64,000 nucleotides of DNA, from contig NZ_BNBL01000013.1 of assembly GCF_014655595.1 (NCBI RefSeq), forward strand, positions 110,796 through 174,795. Direction: 5' to 3'. Origin of the DNA: Streptomyces griseocarneus. GTDB lineage: Bacteria > Actinomycetota > Actinomycetes > Streptomycetales > Streptomycetaceae. Shown piece by piece: positions 46,302 through 53,779 of this stretch. The notes below the pieces were generated by a model, which was not told the DNA's origin, did not search any database, and saw only the letters and a program-made list of their open reading frames with translations. The position numbers and the translations under genes are program-made. Each line of letters begins with the position of its first letter. Position 1 is the first letter of the stretch.

Positions 46302-47531
46302 TCAGCCGCCGCCCTCCGGCGGAGCCGGCCGCACCGCGTCCGTGAGGTCCAGCGTCGCCTCCGCTCCCCCGTCCCGGGGGTTGGCGAAGGTCAGCCGGGC
46401 GCCCAGCACCCGGGCCTGCCCCTGGGCGATCGTCAGGCCCAGGCCGAGGCCCGCCCCCGAACCCGTGCGGAAGCGCTGCGGGCCGCCGGCGAGCAGGTGC
46501 CCGGGGAAGCCGGGCCCGTGGTCGCGGACCCGTATGACGCCCCCGTCGACCTCGGCGACGACCGGCTCCGCGCCGTGCCGGAAGGCGTTGGTGACGAGGT
46601 TGGCCAGTATCCGCTCGACCCGCCGGGCGTCCGTCTCCACCAGGCAGTCGCCGGTGATCCGCACCTCCGCCGTCTCCTGCCCGTCGCCGGCCGCCGCCCG
46701 CACCGCCCGCCGGGTCAGCTCGCCCAGCGCCCGCACGTCCGTCTCGGCGCGCTCGTTCGCGCCGTCGAGGCGGGCCACCTCCAGGACGTCCTCCACCAGC
46801 GACCGCACCCGCTGCGCGCGTTCGCGGACCATCTCGGCGGGGCGGCCCGGCGGCAGCAGCTCGGCGGCCGCGACCAGCCCGGCGACGGGGGTGCGCAGTT
46901 CGTGGGCGATGTTGGCGGTGACCTCGCGCTCGGCCTGGATGCGGGCGGCGAGGGCGTCGGCCATCGTGTTGACGGCGTGGGTCAGCCGGGCGATCTCGTC
47001 CTTGCCGCCGCGCGGCCGCAGCCGGGCGACGAGGTCGCCGCCGGCGATGCGCTCGGCGGTGCGCGCGGAGGCGTTGAGGCGGCGGCCGGCCACGGTGGCC
47101 AGGCCCACCCCGACGATGCCGGCGAGCGCGGTGCCCACGCCACCGGCCAGCCAGAGGTCCTCGTCGAGGCCCTGGAGGTTGCGGGTCTGGCGCAGGTAGG
47201 AGTGCTTGAGCACGACGATGTCGTCGCGGACCTTCGTCGCCGCCCACAGGACGGGCTCGGGGCCGGAGCGGTCCAGGTAGGTGGCGCGCTTGCCCTGCTC
47301 GACGGCCCGGCGCAGGGGCGCGGGCAGGCGGTAGGGGTTGAGGATCACGCGCGGCCGGTCGACGCCGGCGGCGTGGTCCTCGGCAGCCGAGACCAGGCGC
47401 TGGTCGAGGGTCTCGCGCGCGGTCTCGAGCTGGTTGACGGCGGTGCGGTGGTGGACGACGAGGCCGATGAGGACGGCGACCAGTGCGGCGGTGGCGGTGA
47501 TCGCCACCCCGATCTTCGTGCGCAGTCCCAT
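46302..47531 (-). CDS. Sensor histidine kinase without an adjacent response regulator
   Basis: 409 aa. TM1 at 8-26, an extracellular sensor loop of about 100 residues, TM2 at about 127-148, HAMP (150-200), HisKA with phospho-acceptor H210 (ANIAHELRTPV), and an HATPase domain with N-box NLVTNAFRHG, G1 RDHGPGFPG and G2 GAGLGLGL. Signal and partner regulator are unknown, since no response-regulator gene lies next to it. It is downstream of a lipoprotein gene (30 bp gap) that may be its accessory sensor. The ATG at 47529-47531 has GGAGAAG upstream. Confidence 0.92.
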   Translation of the reverse strand: MGLRTKIGVAITATAALVAVLIGLVVHHRTAVNQLETARETLDQRLVSAAEDHAAGVDRPRVILNPYRLPAPLRRAVEQGKRATYLDRSGPEPVLWAATKVRDDIVVLKHSYLRQTRNLQGLDEDLWLAGGVGTALAGIVGVGLATVAGRRLNASARTAERIAGGDLVARLRPRGGKDEIARLTHAVNTMADALAARIQAEREVTANIAHELRTPVAGLVAAAELLPPGRPAEMVRERAQRVRSLVEDVLEVARLDGANERAETDVRALGELTRRAVRAAAGDGQETAEVRITGDCLVETDARRVERILANLVTNAFRHGAEPVVAEVDGGVIRVRDHGPGFPGHLLAGGPQRFRTGSGAGLGLGLTIAQGQARVLGARLTFANPRDGGAEATLDLTDAVRPAPPEGGG

Positions 47532-47561
47532 GGGCCCGTCTTCTCCTCGGCTGCGGCGCTG

Positions 47562-48029
47562 CTAGCGCTGGGGGACGAAGAGCCGCAGGTCGCGCAGCTC
47601 GTCGTGCTGCTCGGGCGGGAGCCCGTCGGCCACGATCGCGGCCCGGCCGTAGTAGGCGGAACGGTCCTGCCGGACCAGGCCGCTGAGCGTGACACGGGCC
47701 CGGTAGGGGGTGTCGCGGCAGGCGGGCAGGCACCAGTTGCCGGACACCTCGCCGGTGGCCTCGGCGGTCGGCCCGCCCCAGGTGCGCCAGCGCAGGCCGG
47801 TCAGCCGGACGGAGTCGCCGATCTCGAAGGACGCCGGGCGGCGCAGCGGCGGCCTGCCGGGGCCTTCGGCGACCTGGACCGGACCGGCCGTGGGGCCGGC
47901 GGTCTGGGCGGGGCCGGCGACCTTGAGCCCGCCCGGGTCGGCGCAGCCGCACAGCAGCCCGTTCAGCAGGCCGGCGGTCAGGGCCACGGCGCCGAGTGCC
48001 GCGTTCAGTGGTCGCACGGGGTTCCTCAT
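47562..48029 (-). CDS. Lipoprotein upstream of the histidine kinase
   Basis: 155 aa with a lipoprotein signal peptide: hydrophobic core to residue 26 and lipobox L-C-G-C29. The mature part has a Pro/Ala linker, then a compact domain with two paired Cys (WCLPACR) and beta-rich sequence, plausibly one disulfide. I do not recognise a family. Position directly before a sensor kinase suggests a sensory or negative-control partner, as with CseA and CseC, but the sequence does not show that it is CseA. Confidence 0.78.
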   Translation of the reverse strand: MRNPVRPLNAALGAVALTAGLLNGLLCGCADPGGLKVAGPAQTAGPTAGPVQVAEGPGRPPLRRPASFEIGDSVRLTGLRWRTWGGPTAEATGEVSGNWCLPACRDTPYRARVTLSGLVRQDRSAYYGRAAIVADGLPPEQHDELRDLRLFVPQR

Positions 48030-48329
48030 GCTGTCGGGACGCGGGACGGACGGGATGTGACGAGCTGACCGGGTGTGACGGGCCGGCGGGGCGGGCGGGC
48101 TGAACGAAGGGGACAGGAGGGACAGGAGGGACGGGAGAAACAGGTCGGACGGGGCGGTGCGGGCCTAGCAGACCCCGAGCGGCTCGTGGGGCCATTCGTG
48201 CCAAATGTAACCGGCGTGGCTGGTTCGCCGCCCGTGCCCTTGACCAATTCCCTTCGTCGGCTCGTAGGATCTGCGCGCTCACGTGGTCCGGTCCAGCCAG
48301 TCGCTCCCGCGTCACGGTGGAGGTCACCC
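48030..48329. other. Divergent intergenic region with short direct repeats
   Basis: About 300 bp between the lipoprotein and the GH89 gene with no coding frame I trust. It holds a tandem repeat of GGACAGGAGG-type units (48111-48135) and the GGTGGAGG ribosome site of the plus-strand gene. Any promoter for the kinase operon must lie here, but no consensus pair stands out. Confidence 0.4.
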
Positions 48330-50510
48330 ATGCACATCGCCCGTCGTACGCTCCTCGGCGCCCTCGCCGGCTCCGCCGCACTCGGGACCGCGGGCGTGTC
48401 CGCCGCCGGGGCCGCGGCGGCCCCGGCGGGCGCCGCCGCCGCACTGGCCCGGCTGCTGCCCCGGCACCACGGGCAGGTCACCTTCCGTACCGTTCCCCGC
48501 CGGGGCGGCCGGGACGCCTTCCGGGTGTCGGGAGAGGCCGGCCGGATCACCGTCGAGGGCACCACCCCGGCCGTCCAGCTCACCGGCTTCCACTGGTACC
48601 TGCGGCACGTCGCGCACGCCCACTTCTCCTGGAGCGGCACCCAGACCGGCCGCCTCCCCGACCGCCTCCCCGCCGTGCGCACCCCGCTGGCCAGGACCTC
48701 CAACGCCGTCCACCGCTTCGCGCTCAACGACACCAACGACGGCTACACCGGCCCGTACCACGGCTGGGACTACTGGGAACGCGAGATCGACGTCCTGGCC
48801 CTGCACGGCTTCAACGAAGTGCTCGTCTACGCCGGGGCCGACGCCGTCTACCACCGCACCTTTATCGAACACGGTTACAGCGACGCCGAAGTCCGCCGGT
48901 GGGTTCCCGGCCCCGCCCACCAGCCGTGGTGGCTGCTGCAGAACATGGCCTCCTACGGCGGGCCCGTCTCCCGCGAGCTCCTCGACCGCCGCACCGACCT
49001 CGCGCGCAGGATCGTGCGCCGGCTGCGCGAGCTGGGCATGACGCCCGTCCTGCCCGGCTACTACGGCACCGTGCCGCCCGGATTCCCGGAGCGCAACAAG
49101 GGCGCCCGCGTCATTCCCCAGGGCGACTGGGGCGGCTTCCCCCGCCCCGACTGGCTCGACCCGCGCACCCCCCACTTCGCCGCCGTCGCCCGCACCTTCT
49201 ACCGCGTACAGCAGGAGCTCTACGGCGCGAGTCCGATGTACAAGATGGACCTGCTGCACGAGGGCGGGAACCCCGGCGACGTGCCCGTCGGCGACGCCGC
49301 CCGCGCCGTCGAGAAGGCGCTGCGCACCGCCCACCCCGGCGCGACCTGGGCCATCCTGGGCTGGCAGGAGAACCCCAAGCGGGCCATCATCGACGCCGTC
49401 GACCGCTCGAGGATGCTCATCCTCGACGGCGTCTCCGACCACTACCCCAAGGTCACCGACCGCGAGGCGGACTGGGCCGGCACGCCGTACGCCTTCGGCA
49501 CGATCTGGAACTTCGGCGGCCACACCGCCCTGGGCGCCAACGCCCCCGACTGGGCGCGGCTGTACGACCGCTGGAGAACCAAGCCGGGCAGCGCCCTGCG
49601 CGGCATCGCCCTCATGCCCGAGGCCGCCGACAACAACCCCGCCGCCCTCGCGCTCTTCTCCGACCTGGCGTGGACGGACGGGCCGGTCGACCTCGGGGAC
49701 TGGTTCGGGCGCTGGCCCGCCCAGCGCTACGGCGCCGCGGACGCGAACGCCGTGCGCGCCTGGGACGTGCTGCGCCGCACCGCGTACGGCACCTCGCGGT
49801 CCGACGGCTGGAGCGAGCAGGCCGACGGCCTCTTCGGCGCCCGCCCGGACCTGGCCGTCAATCGCGCCGCCGCCTGGTCGCCGCGGAAACTGCGCTACGA
49901 CGCGGCGGAGTTCGACAAGGCGCTGCCCGCGCTCCTGGCGGTAGCCCCCGCGCTGCGCGACAGCTCCGCCTACCGCTACGACCTGCTGGACGTCGCCCGG
50001 CAGTGCGTGGCCAACCGCAGCCGGCTGCTGCTGCCGCGCCTCAAGGCGGCGTACGACGCCAAGGACCGCGAGCGCTTCGGCGAGCTGGCGGACCAGTGGC
50101 TGGACTGGATGGCCCTGCTCGAGCAGGTGGTGGCCACCGACGAGCGGCACCTGCTGGGCCGCTGGCTCGCCGACGCCCGCGCCTGGGGCTCCACCGCCGG
50201 AGAACGCGACCGGCTGCAGGCCGACGCGCTCTCCCTGCTGACGGTCTGGGGCCCGCGAGCCGCCGCCGACGGCGGCAAGCTGCACGACTACGCCAACCGC
50301 GAGTGGTCCGGGCTGGTCGGCGGCCTCTACCGGCTGCGCTGGAAGACGTACTTCACGGCGCTGGACGAGGCCCTGGCCGACGGCCGGGTGCCCCGGCCGG
50401 TCGACTGGTACGCGCTGGAGGACCGCTGGACCCGGCAGCCGCCGGCCGTACGGACGCGGCCGGCCGGGGACATCGTGCGGATCGCCCGGACGGTGGCGTC
50501 CCGGCTGTAG
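48330..50510 (+). CDS. Secreted alpha-N-acetylglucosaminidase (GH89)
   Basis: 726 aa. A Tat-like signal (HIARRTLLGALAGSAALG) directs export; the mature enzyme cleaves terminal alpha-linked N-acetylglucosamine, as human NAGLU does in heparan breakdown. The order is an N-terminal alpha/beta domain (about 45-140), a TIM-barrel catalytic domain with HGFNEVLVYAG, MDLLHEGGNPGDV and LGWQENP (likely acid and nucleophile Glu), and a helical C-terminus with the family signature YDLLDVARQ near 550. In soil it may act on animal, fungal or bacterial glycans. The ATG at 48330 has GGTGGAGG upstream. Its stop lies in a 26-bp repeat. Confidence 0.92.
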   Translation: MHIARRTLLGALAGSAALGTAGVSAAGAAAAPAGAAAALARLLPRHHGQVTFRTVPRRGGRDAFRVSGEAGRITVEGTTPAVQLTGFHWYLRHVAHAHFSWSGTQTGRLPDRLPAVRTPLARTSNAVHRFALNDTNDGYTGPYHGWDYWEREIDVLALHGFNEVLVYAGADAVYHRTFIEHGYSDAEVRRWVPGPAHQPWWLLQNMASYGGPVSRELLDRRTDLARRIVRRLRELGMTPVLPGYYGTVPPGFPERNKGARVIPQGDWGGFPRPDWLDPRTPHFAAVARTFYRVQQELYGASPMYKMDLLHEGGNPGDVPVGDAARAVEKALRTAHPGATWAILGWQENPKRAIIDAVDRSRMLILDGVSDHYPKVTDREADWAGTPYAFGTIWNFGGHTALGANAPDWARLYDRWRTKPGSALRGIALMPEAADNNPAALALFSDLAWTDGPVDLGDWFGRWPAQRYGAADANAVRAWDVLRRTAYGTSRSDGWSEQADGLFGARPDLAVNRAAAWSPRKLRYDAAEFDKALPALLAVAPALRDSSAYRYDLLDVARQCVANRSRLLLPRLKAAYDAKDRERFGELADQWLDWMALLEQVVATDERHLLGRWLADARAWGSTAGERDRLQADALSLLTVWGPRAAADGGKLHDYANREWSGLVGGLYRLRWKTYFTALDEALADGRVPRPVDWYALEDRWTRQPPAVRTRPAGDIVRIARTVASRL

Positions 50511-50577
50511 ATCCTGGACGCAACTCCAGGCTGTAGGTCCTGGGCGCAGGTACAGGCTGCAGGTCCTGGGGGCGCAG
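50503..50577 (+). repeat. Three tandem 26-bp repeats starting inside the GH89 stop codon
   Basis: Units at 50503-50528, 50529-50554 and 50555-50577 (last shorter) share GGCTG[TC]AG[AG]TCCTGG. The first unit contains the final Leu codon and the TAG stop of the GH89 gene. Confidence 0.7.
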
Positions 50578-50582
50578 ACGCG

Positions 50583-50616
50583 GAACGCCGGACGGGCCGT
50601 GGCCCGTCCGGCGTTC
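50583..50616. terminator. Bidirectional terminator between GH89 and the lipoprotein
   Basis: Perfect 16-bp arms at 50583-50598 and 50601-50616, both convergent genes ending beside it. Confidence 0.85.
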
Positions 50617-50634
50617 GCACTCGAGCCGGGACCC

Positions 50635-52092
50635 CTAGGAGGCCGCGGCCTTCTTCTTCGGCGTGCTGACGCCGCCCTCCCCGCCCGCGAGCTTCCACTC
50701 ACGGTGGTAGAGGTCCAGCGGGATGCGCCGCTCGAAGAGCGGCGTACCGAAGATCTTCAGGTGCGCCGACAGCGCGCCCGTGAGATCCACGCCGCCGTAC
50801 GCGGCCCACTTGCCGGAAGCGGAGGCCTTGCCGTCGCTGGAGGCGCTGGCAGTGGCCTCGCCCTCGGCCCGCAGGTACGGGGCGAGGTCGGCGCTCACGC
50901 CCACCGCGCCGTACAGGCCGACGGACGCCTCGGCGCCCAGCGCCGCCTTGACCTTGCCGGAGGCGGACGCCGTGGCGCGCACCGGGCTCACCTCGGTGTT
51001 CGCCTTGCTGATGCCCGACCAGCCCTTGCCCCAGCTGTAGGCGCCGCCGACCCGGAAGTCGCCCTTCATCTCCTGCTTGACGTCGACGCTGAGCTTGCCC
51101 TCCGCGTCGACCTGCAGGTAGCAGGTGAGATCGAGGTTGACGACGACCGGCACCGGGCCGACCTGGATGACCGGGTCGGCGTGCAGCTTGGCGAACGGCA
51201 TCCGCAGCGGCTTGTCACCGGTGGTGGCGGCCGCCTGGCCCTTGAGCTCCCACGCCGAGGACCAGTCGCCGTTCAGGGCCAGCGACGCGGTGCCGGGGCC
51301 GCCGGTGGAGCCGGTGCCCTTGCCGTCGTAGGAGAAGTCGACCTCGGGAGCCAGCTGGACGAAGCCCGCGGCCGAGGCCTCCGCCGAGACCGGCGAGCCC
51401 GGGGGCGTGGGCAGCGACGCGCCGATGTCCAGCCGGAGGTTGCCCAGGGGCACCTTGGCGCCCTTGGGACCGGCGTGGATGCCGTCGGGCTTGGTCCAGG
51501 AGACCTGGACGCCCTTCATCAGCGGCACGACCTTGACGGACGAGGGGTCGACGGGGACCTTGCCCTTCGCCTCGGAGTCGCCGAGCAGCGCGTCGAGCGT
51601 GGCCGGGGCCGTGTTGACCTCGGTGCCCTTGTCCGTCGTGCCCGTCACCTTGGTGACCTTGGCCAGCACGCCGTGGGGAGCGCCGGGCGCGGGAGCGCTG
51701 GCGATGACGTCGCCCACGGCGACGCCGTCCTTCGACGACTGCGACGGCTTGGGCGCCACGCCCTTGGCCGGCTCCTTCGGGGCGGAGCCGCCGGTGGCGA
51801 TGACGGCCTTGCCGCTCTTCTGGTCGAACGAGGCGACCTTCAGCGACGACTTGGCCGCCTTGACGCCCGTCCCCTTGGCGGAGTGGGCCACCGCGCTCGG
51901 GGCGCCCGCCCCGGCGGGTGCGGCCGCGACGGCGAGCCGCGGCTCCGTGGCCGCGGCGGTGGCGGCGACCGGCTCGGCGTCGGCGGCCTTACCGGAGGCG
52001 TTGGAGGATCCGCCCGACGAGCAGGCGGTGACGGCCATCAGGGACACGGCGGTCAGTGCAGGTAAAAAGGCATACCTGGTGGTTCTGCGCAA
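50635..52092 (-). CDS. Large secreted lipoprotein with TTA codon (bldA-type)
   Basis: 485 aa beginning TTG-R-R-T-T-R-Y-A-F. The signal peptide carries a lipobox V-T-A-C24, so the protein is membrane-anchored outside the cell. The first 120 mature residues are Ala/Ser/Lys-rich; the rest is beta-strand-rich and repetitive with alternating small and charged residues, like a beta-solenoid or porin-like barrel. No enzyme motif is recognised. The start is TTG at 52090-52092 with AAGGAC upstream. Codon 10 is TTA (52063-52065), so synthesis should need the bldA tRNA. It is transcribed divergently from the tRNA-like gene. Confidence 0.8.
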   Translation of the reverse strand: MRRTTRYAFLPALTAVSLMAVTACSSGGSSNASGKAADAEPVAATAAATEPRLAVAAAPAGAGAPSAVAHSAKGTGVKAAKSSLKVASFDQKSGKAVIATGGSAPKEPAKGVAPKPSQSSKDGVAVGDVIASAPAPGAPHGVLAKVTKVTGTTDKGTEVNTAPATLDALLGDSEAKGKVPVDPSSVKVVPLMKGVQVSWTKPDGIHAGPKGAKVPLGNLRLDIGASLPTPPGSPVSAEASAAGFVQLAPEVDFSYDGKGTGSTGGPGTASLALNGDWSSAWELKGQAAATTGDKPLRMPFAKLHADPVIQVGPVPVVVNLDLTCYLQVDAEGKLSVDVKQEMKGDFRVGGAYSWGKGWSGISKANTEVSPVRATASASGKVKAALGAEASVGLYGAVGVSADLAPYLRAEGEATASASSDGKASASGKWAAYGGVDLTGALSAHLKIFGTPLFERRIPLDLYHREWKLAGGEGGVSTPKKKAAAS

Positions 52093-52245
52093 AGTTGAGT
52101 CCTTGGGTGCGTGAGGTGGGGGCGGTCCAGGGGGAGTTGACACCCGGGACCGCATCACACGGCATCGAGATACTCGCGGTAGCGATTCGCATGATCGTGT
52201 CATGGGACGACATGTCCGCAGAACCGTTTCGCCGGAGCTAAACGA

Positions 52246-52257
52246 TGATCTGGATCA
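52246..52257. promoter_or_regulatory. TGATC-TG-GATCA palindrome upstream of the lipoprotein
   Basis: Perfect 5-bp inverted repeat in the divergent region, loosely resembling a CRP-type half-site layout. A second small palindrome, CATGA-TCGTG-TCATG, lies at 52190-52204 nearer the lipoprotein start. Function of either is unproven. Confidence 0.35.
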
Positions 52258-52272
52258 CATGACGGACCCTCA

Positions 52273-52304
52273 CGCGTCAGCGTCACGTCATCGTCGCGTC
52301 AGCG
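52273..52304 (+). repeat. Two CGCGTCAGCG direct repeats before the tRNA-like gene
   Basis: Identical 10-bp copies at 52273-52282 and 52295-52304, 22 bp apart (two helical turns), ending 26 bp before the tRNA-like gene. The spacing suits cooperative protein binding at its promoter. Confidence 0.5.
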
Positions 52305-52330
52305 CCCCCTGGCACTGTTGAGCACGTCAA

Positions 52331-52424
52331 GGAGAGGTACTCGAAGCGGCCCAACGAGGTCCGGAAGCTCTTCCGGTCGGGGTGATCGCACCACCCCTCG
52401 CAGGTTCGAATCCTGCCCTCTCCG
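52331..52424 (+). tRNA. Class-II tRNA-like gene (Ser type) with abnormal anticodon arm
   Basis: A 94-nt cloverleaf. Acceptor stem 52331-52337 pairs perfectly with 52417-52423, and G52424 is a serine-type discriminator; CCA is not encoded. The D stem is 4 bp (52340-52343 with 52355-52358), the D loop keeps GG, the long variable arm (about 52377-52399) forms a GC hairpin, and the T stem (52400-52404 with 52412-52416) closes a TTCGAAT loop. The anticodon arm is odd: the best stem CCGGA/TCCGG leaves only a 6-nt loop. In canonical spacing GCT would be the anticodon, but with A at position 33 and a C-C mismatch in the stem. A strong terminator follows 14 nt later. Confidence 0.7.
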
Positions 52425-52437
52425 CGGAACGGTGGAC

Positions 52438-52474
52438 GACGGAGGGCGGCCCGCACGGCGGGCCGCCCTCCGTC
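52438..52474 (+). terminator. Strong terminator after the tRNA-like gene
   Basis: Perfect 17-bp stem, arms 52438-52454 and 52458-52474, loop ACG, starting 14 nt after the discriminator base. Its position supports transcription of the tRNA-like gene as a single unit. Confidence 0.88.
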
Positions 52475-52834
52475 GCGCCGGCCGCGTGCCGGATCTTGGT
52501 CGTTGACGCGGGCGGACGGCGCGGGTCTAATGAGGAACGTGGCGCGTGGCGTCGGCCAAAGAGCAGTGGGCCGGCTGGCGACCGGGCGGCCACCGTATTC
52601 CCAGGGACCACATCATGAGTGACGCGTAACAGGCTTCGCCTGACGCGGGCGCGTTTCGAGCGCCCCTTCCCCTTTTTTTCCGGTCCCGAGGACCCCGGCG
52701 CCGCCGTACGACCGGCCGCCACCGGACCCGGGCCCGTTCACCCATCGCCCCGGGGCGCACCGCCCCGGCCGTTCCCGCGCCCCGGGCCGTTCCCGCGCGC
52801 CGCGGAACCGCGTTCTTCTGGAGATCCCACCCGC

Positions 52835-53743
52835 ATGTCTTCCTTCAACCAGTCCGTCATCGAGGAGTTCCGGGCCAACTCGGGCAAGGTCGGCGGCCCC
52901 TTCGAGGGCGGCGACCTGCTGCTGCTCACCACCACCGGCGCGAAGTCCGGCGAACCGCGCACCACCCCGCTCGGCTATGTGCGCGAGGGCGGCCTGCTGA
53001 TGGTCGTCGGATCGAACCTCGGCTCGCCCCGGCACCCCGACTGGTACCGCAACCTGCTGGCCGACCCGCGCGTCGTCGTGGAGACCGGCACCGAGGAGTA
53101 CGAGGCCGTCGCCGTGCCGGCCGAGGGCGCCCGGCGCGACGAGCTGTTCGCGCACGTGGTGAGCGCGGAGCCGGGATACGGCGCGTACCAGGAGAGCACC
53201 GCCCGCGTCCTGCCGGTCGTGGTCCTGGAGCGCTCCGGGCCCGAGGTCCTTCCCCCGGTGAGGAACCTCGCCGACAAGCTCATGGAGGTCCACGTCTGGC
53301 TCCGCGGGCAGCTGACGCACGTACGCGCCGAGGTCGACGCCCACTTCGCCGCGCGCGCCGCGCACCGGGGTCCCGGCGAGCCGCCGGCGCCGGGGCTCGG
53401 CATGCAGATCCGCCAGCACTGCCTGGCGTTCTGCCGGACGCTGGAGTTCCACCACACGAGCGAGGACCGGCACCTGTTCCCCGGCATCGAGGCGTGGCAC
53501 CCGCACCTCGCCGACGCCTTCGAACGGCTCCGCGCCGAGCACCGCACGGTCGCCCGTCTGCAGGAGGAACTGGCCGCCCTGCTGGCCGGCATCGCCGGCG
53601 CCGACCCGGTGCGCTTCCGCGCCGAGCTGGAGCGGATGTCCACCGAGCTGACCGCCCACCTCGACTTCGAGGAGGAGACGCTCCTGCCGGTGCTCGCCGC
53701 GATCCCCTTCCCGCCGGTCCCGCCGGCCGCGCAGTCCGCCTGA
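52835..53743 (+). CDS. Deazaflavin-type nitroreductase fused to a hemerythrin domain
   Basis: 302 aa. Residues 1-145 form a Ddn/F420-dependent nitroreductase-like barrel (LLLLTTTGAKSGEPRTTPLGY, SNLGSPRHPDWYRNL and NPxV-type segments), probably using F420H2 on quinones or nitro compounds. Residues about 150-295 form a hemerythrin-like helical bundle with the iron-ligand pattern H...HH...E (VHVWLRGQL, LEFHHTSEDRHLFP, HRTVARL, HLDFEEETLLP). A redox enzyme joined to an oxygen- or NO-sensing iron site suggests stress-linked control. The ATG at 52835 has TGGAGA upstream. Confidence 0.85.
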   Translation: MSSFNQSVIEEFRANSGKVGGPFEGGDLLLLTTTGAKSGEPRTTPLGYVREGGLLMVVGSNLGSPRHPDWYRNLLADPRVVVETGTEEYEAVAVPAEGARRDELFAHVVSAEPGYGAYQESTARVLPVVVLERSGPEVLPPVRNLADKLMEVHVWLRGQLTHVRAEVDAHFAARAAHRGPGEPPAPGLGMQIRQHCLAFCRTLEFHHTSEDRHLFPGIEAWHPHLADAFERLRAEHRTVARLQEELAALLAGIAGADPVRFRAELERMSTELTAHLDFEEETLLPVLAAIPFPPVPPAAQSA

Positions 53744-53779
53744 GCGGAGCGGGTGGGGGCAGGGCCGGCCGGGGCGGGC

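Noticed and set aside
46302..48029. CseA/CseC of the SigE envelope-stress system
   Set aside because: No CseB regulator or sigE gene is adjacent and the kinase is shorter than CseC as I recall it; the resemblance is only in gene type.
52331..52424. Selenocysteine tRNA or genomic-island attachment site
   Set aside because: Acceptor and T stems are 7 and 5 bp, no TCA anticodon is present, and no integrase or flanking direct repeat of the 3' end was seen within the window.
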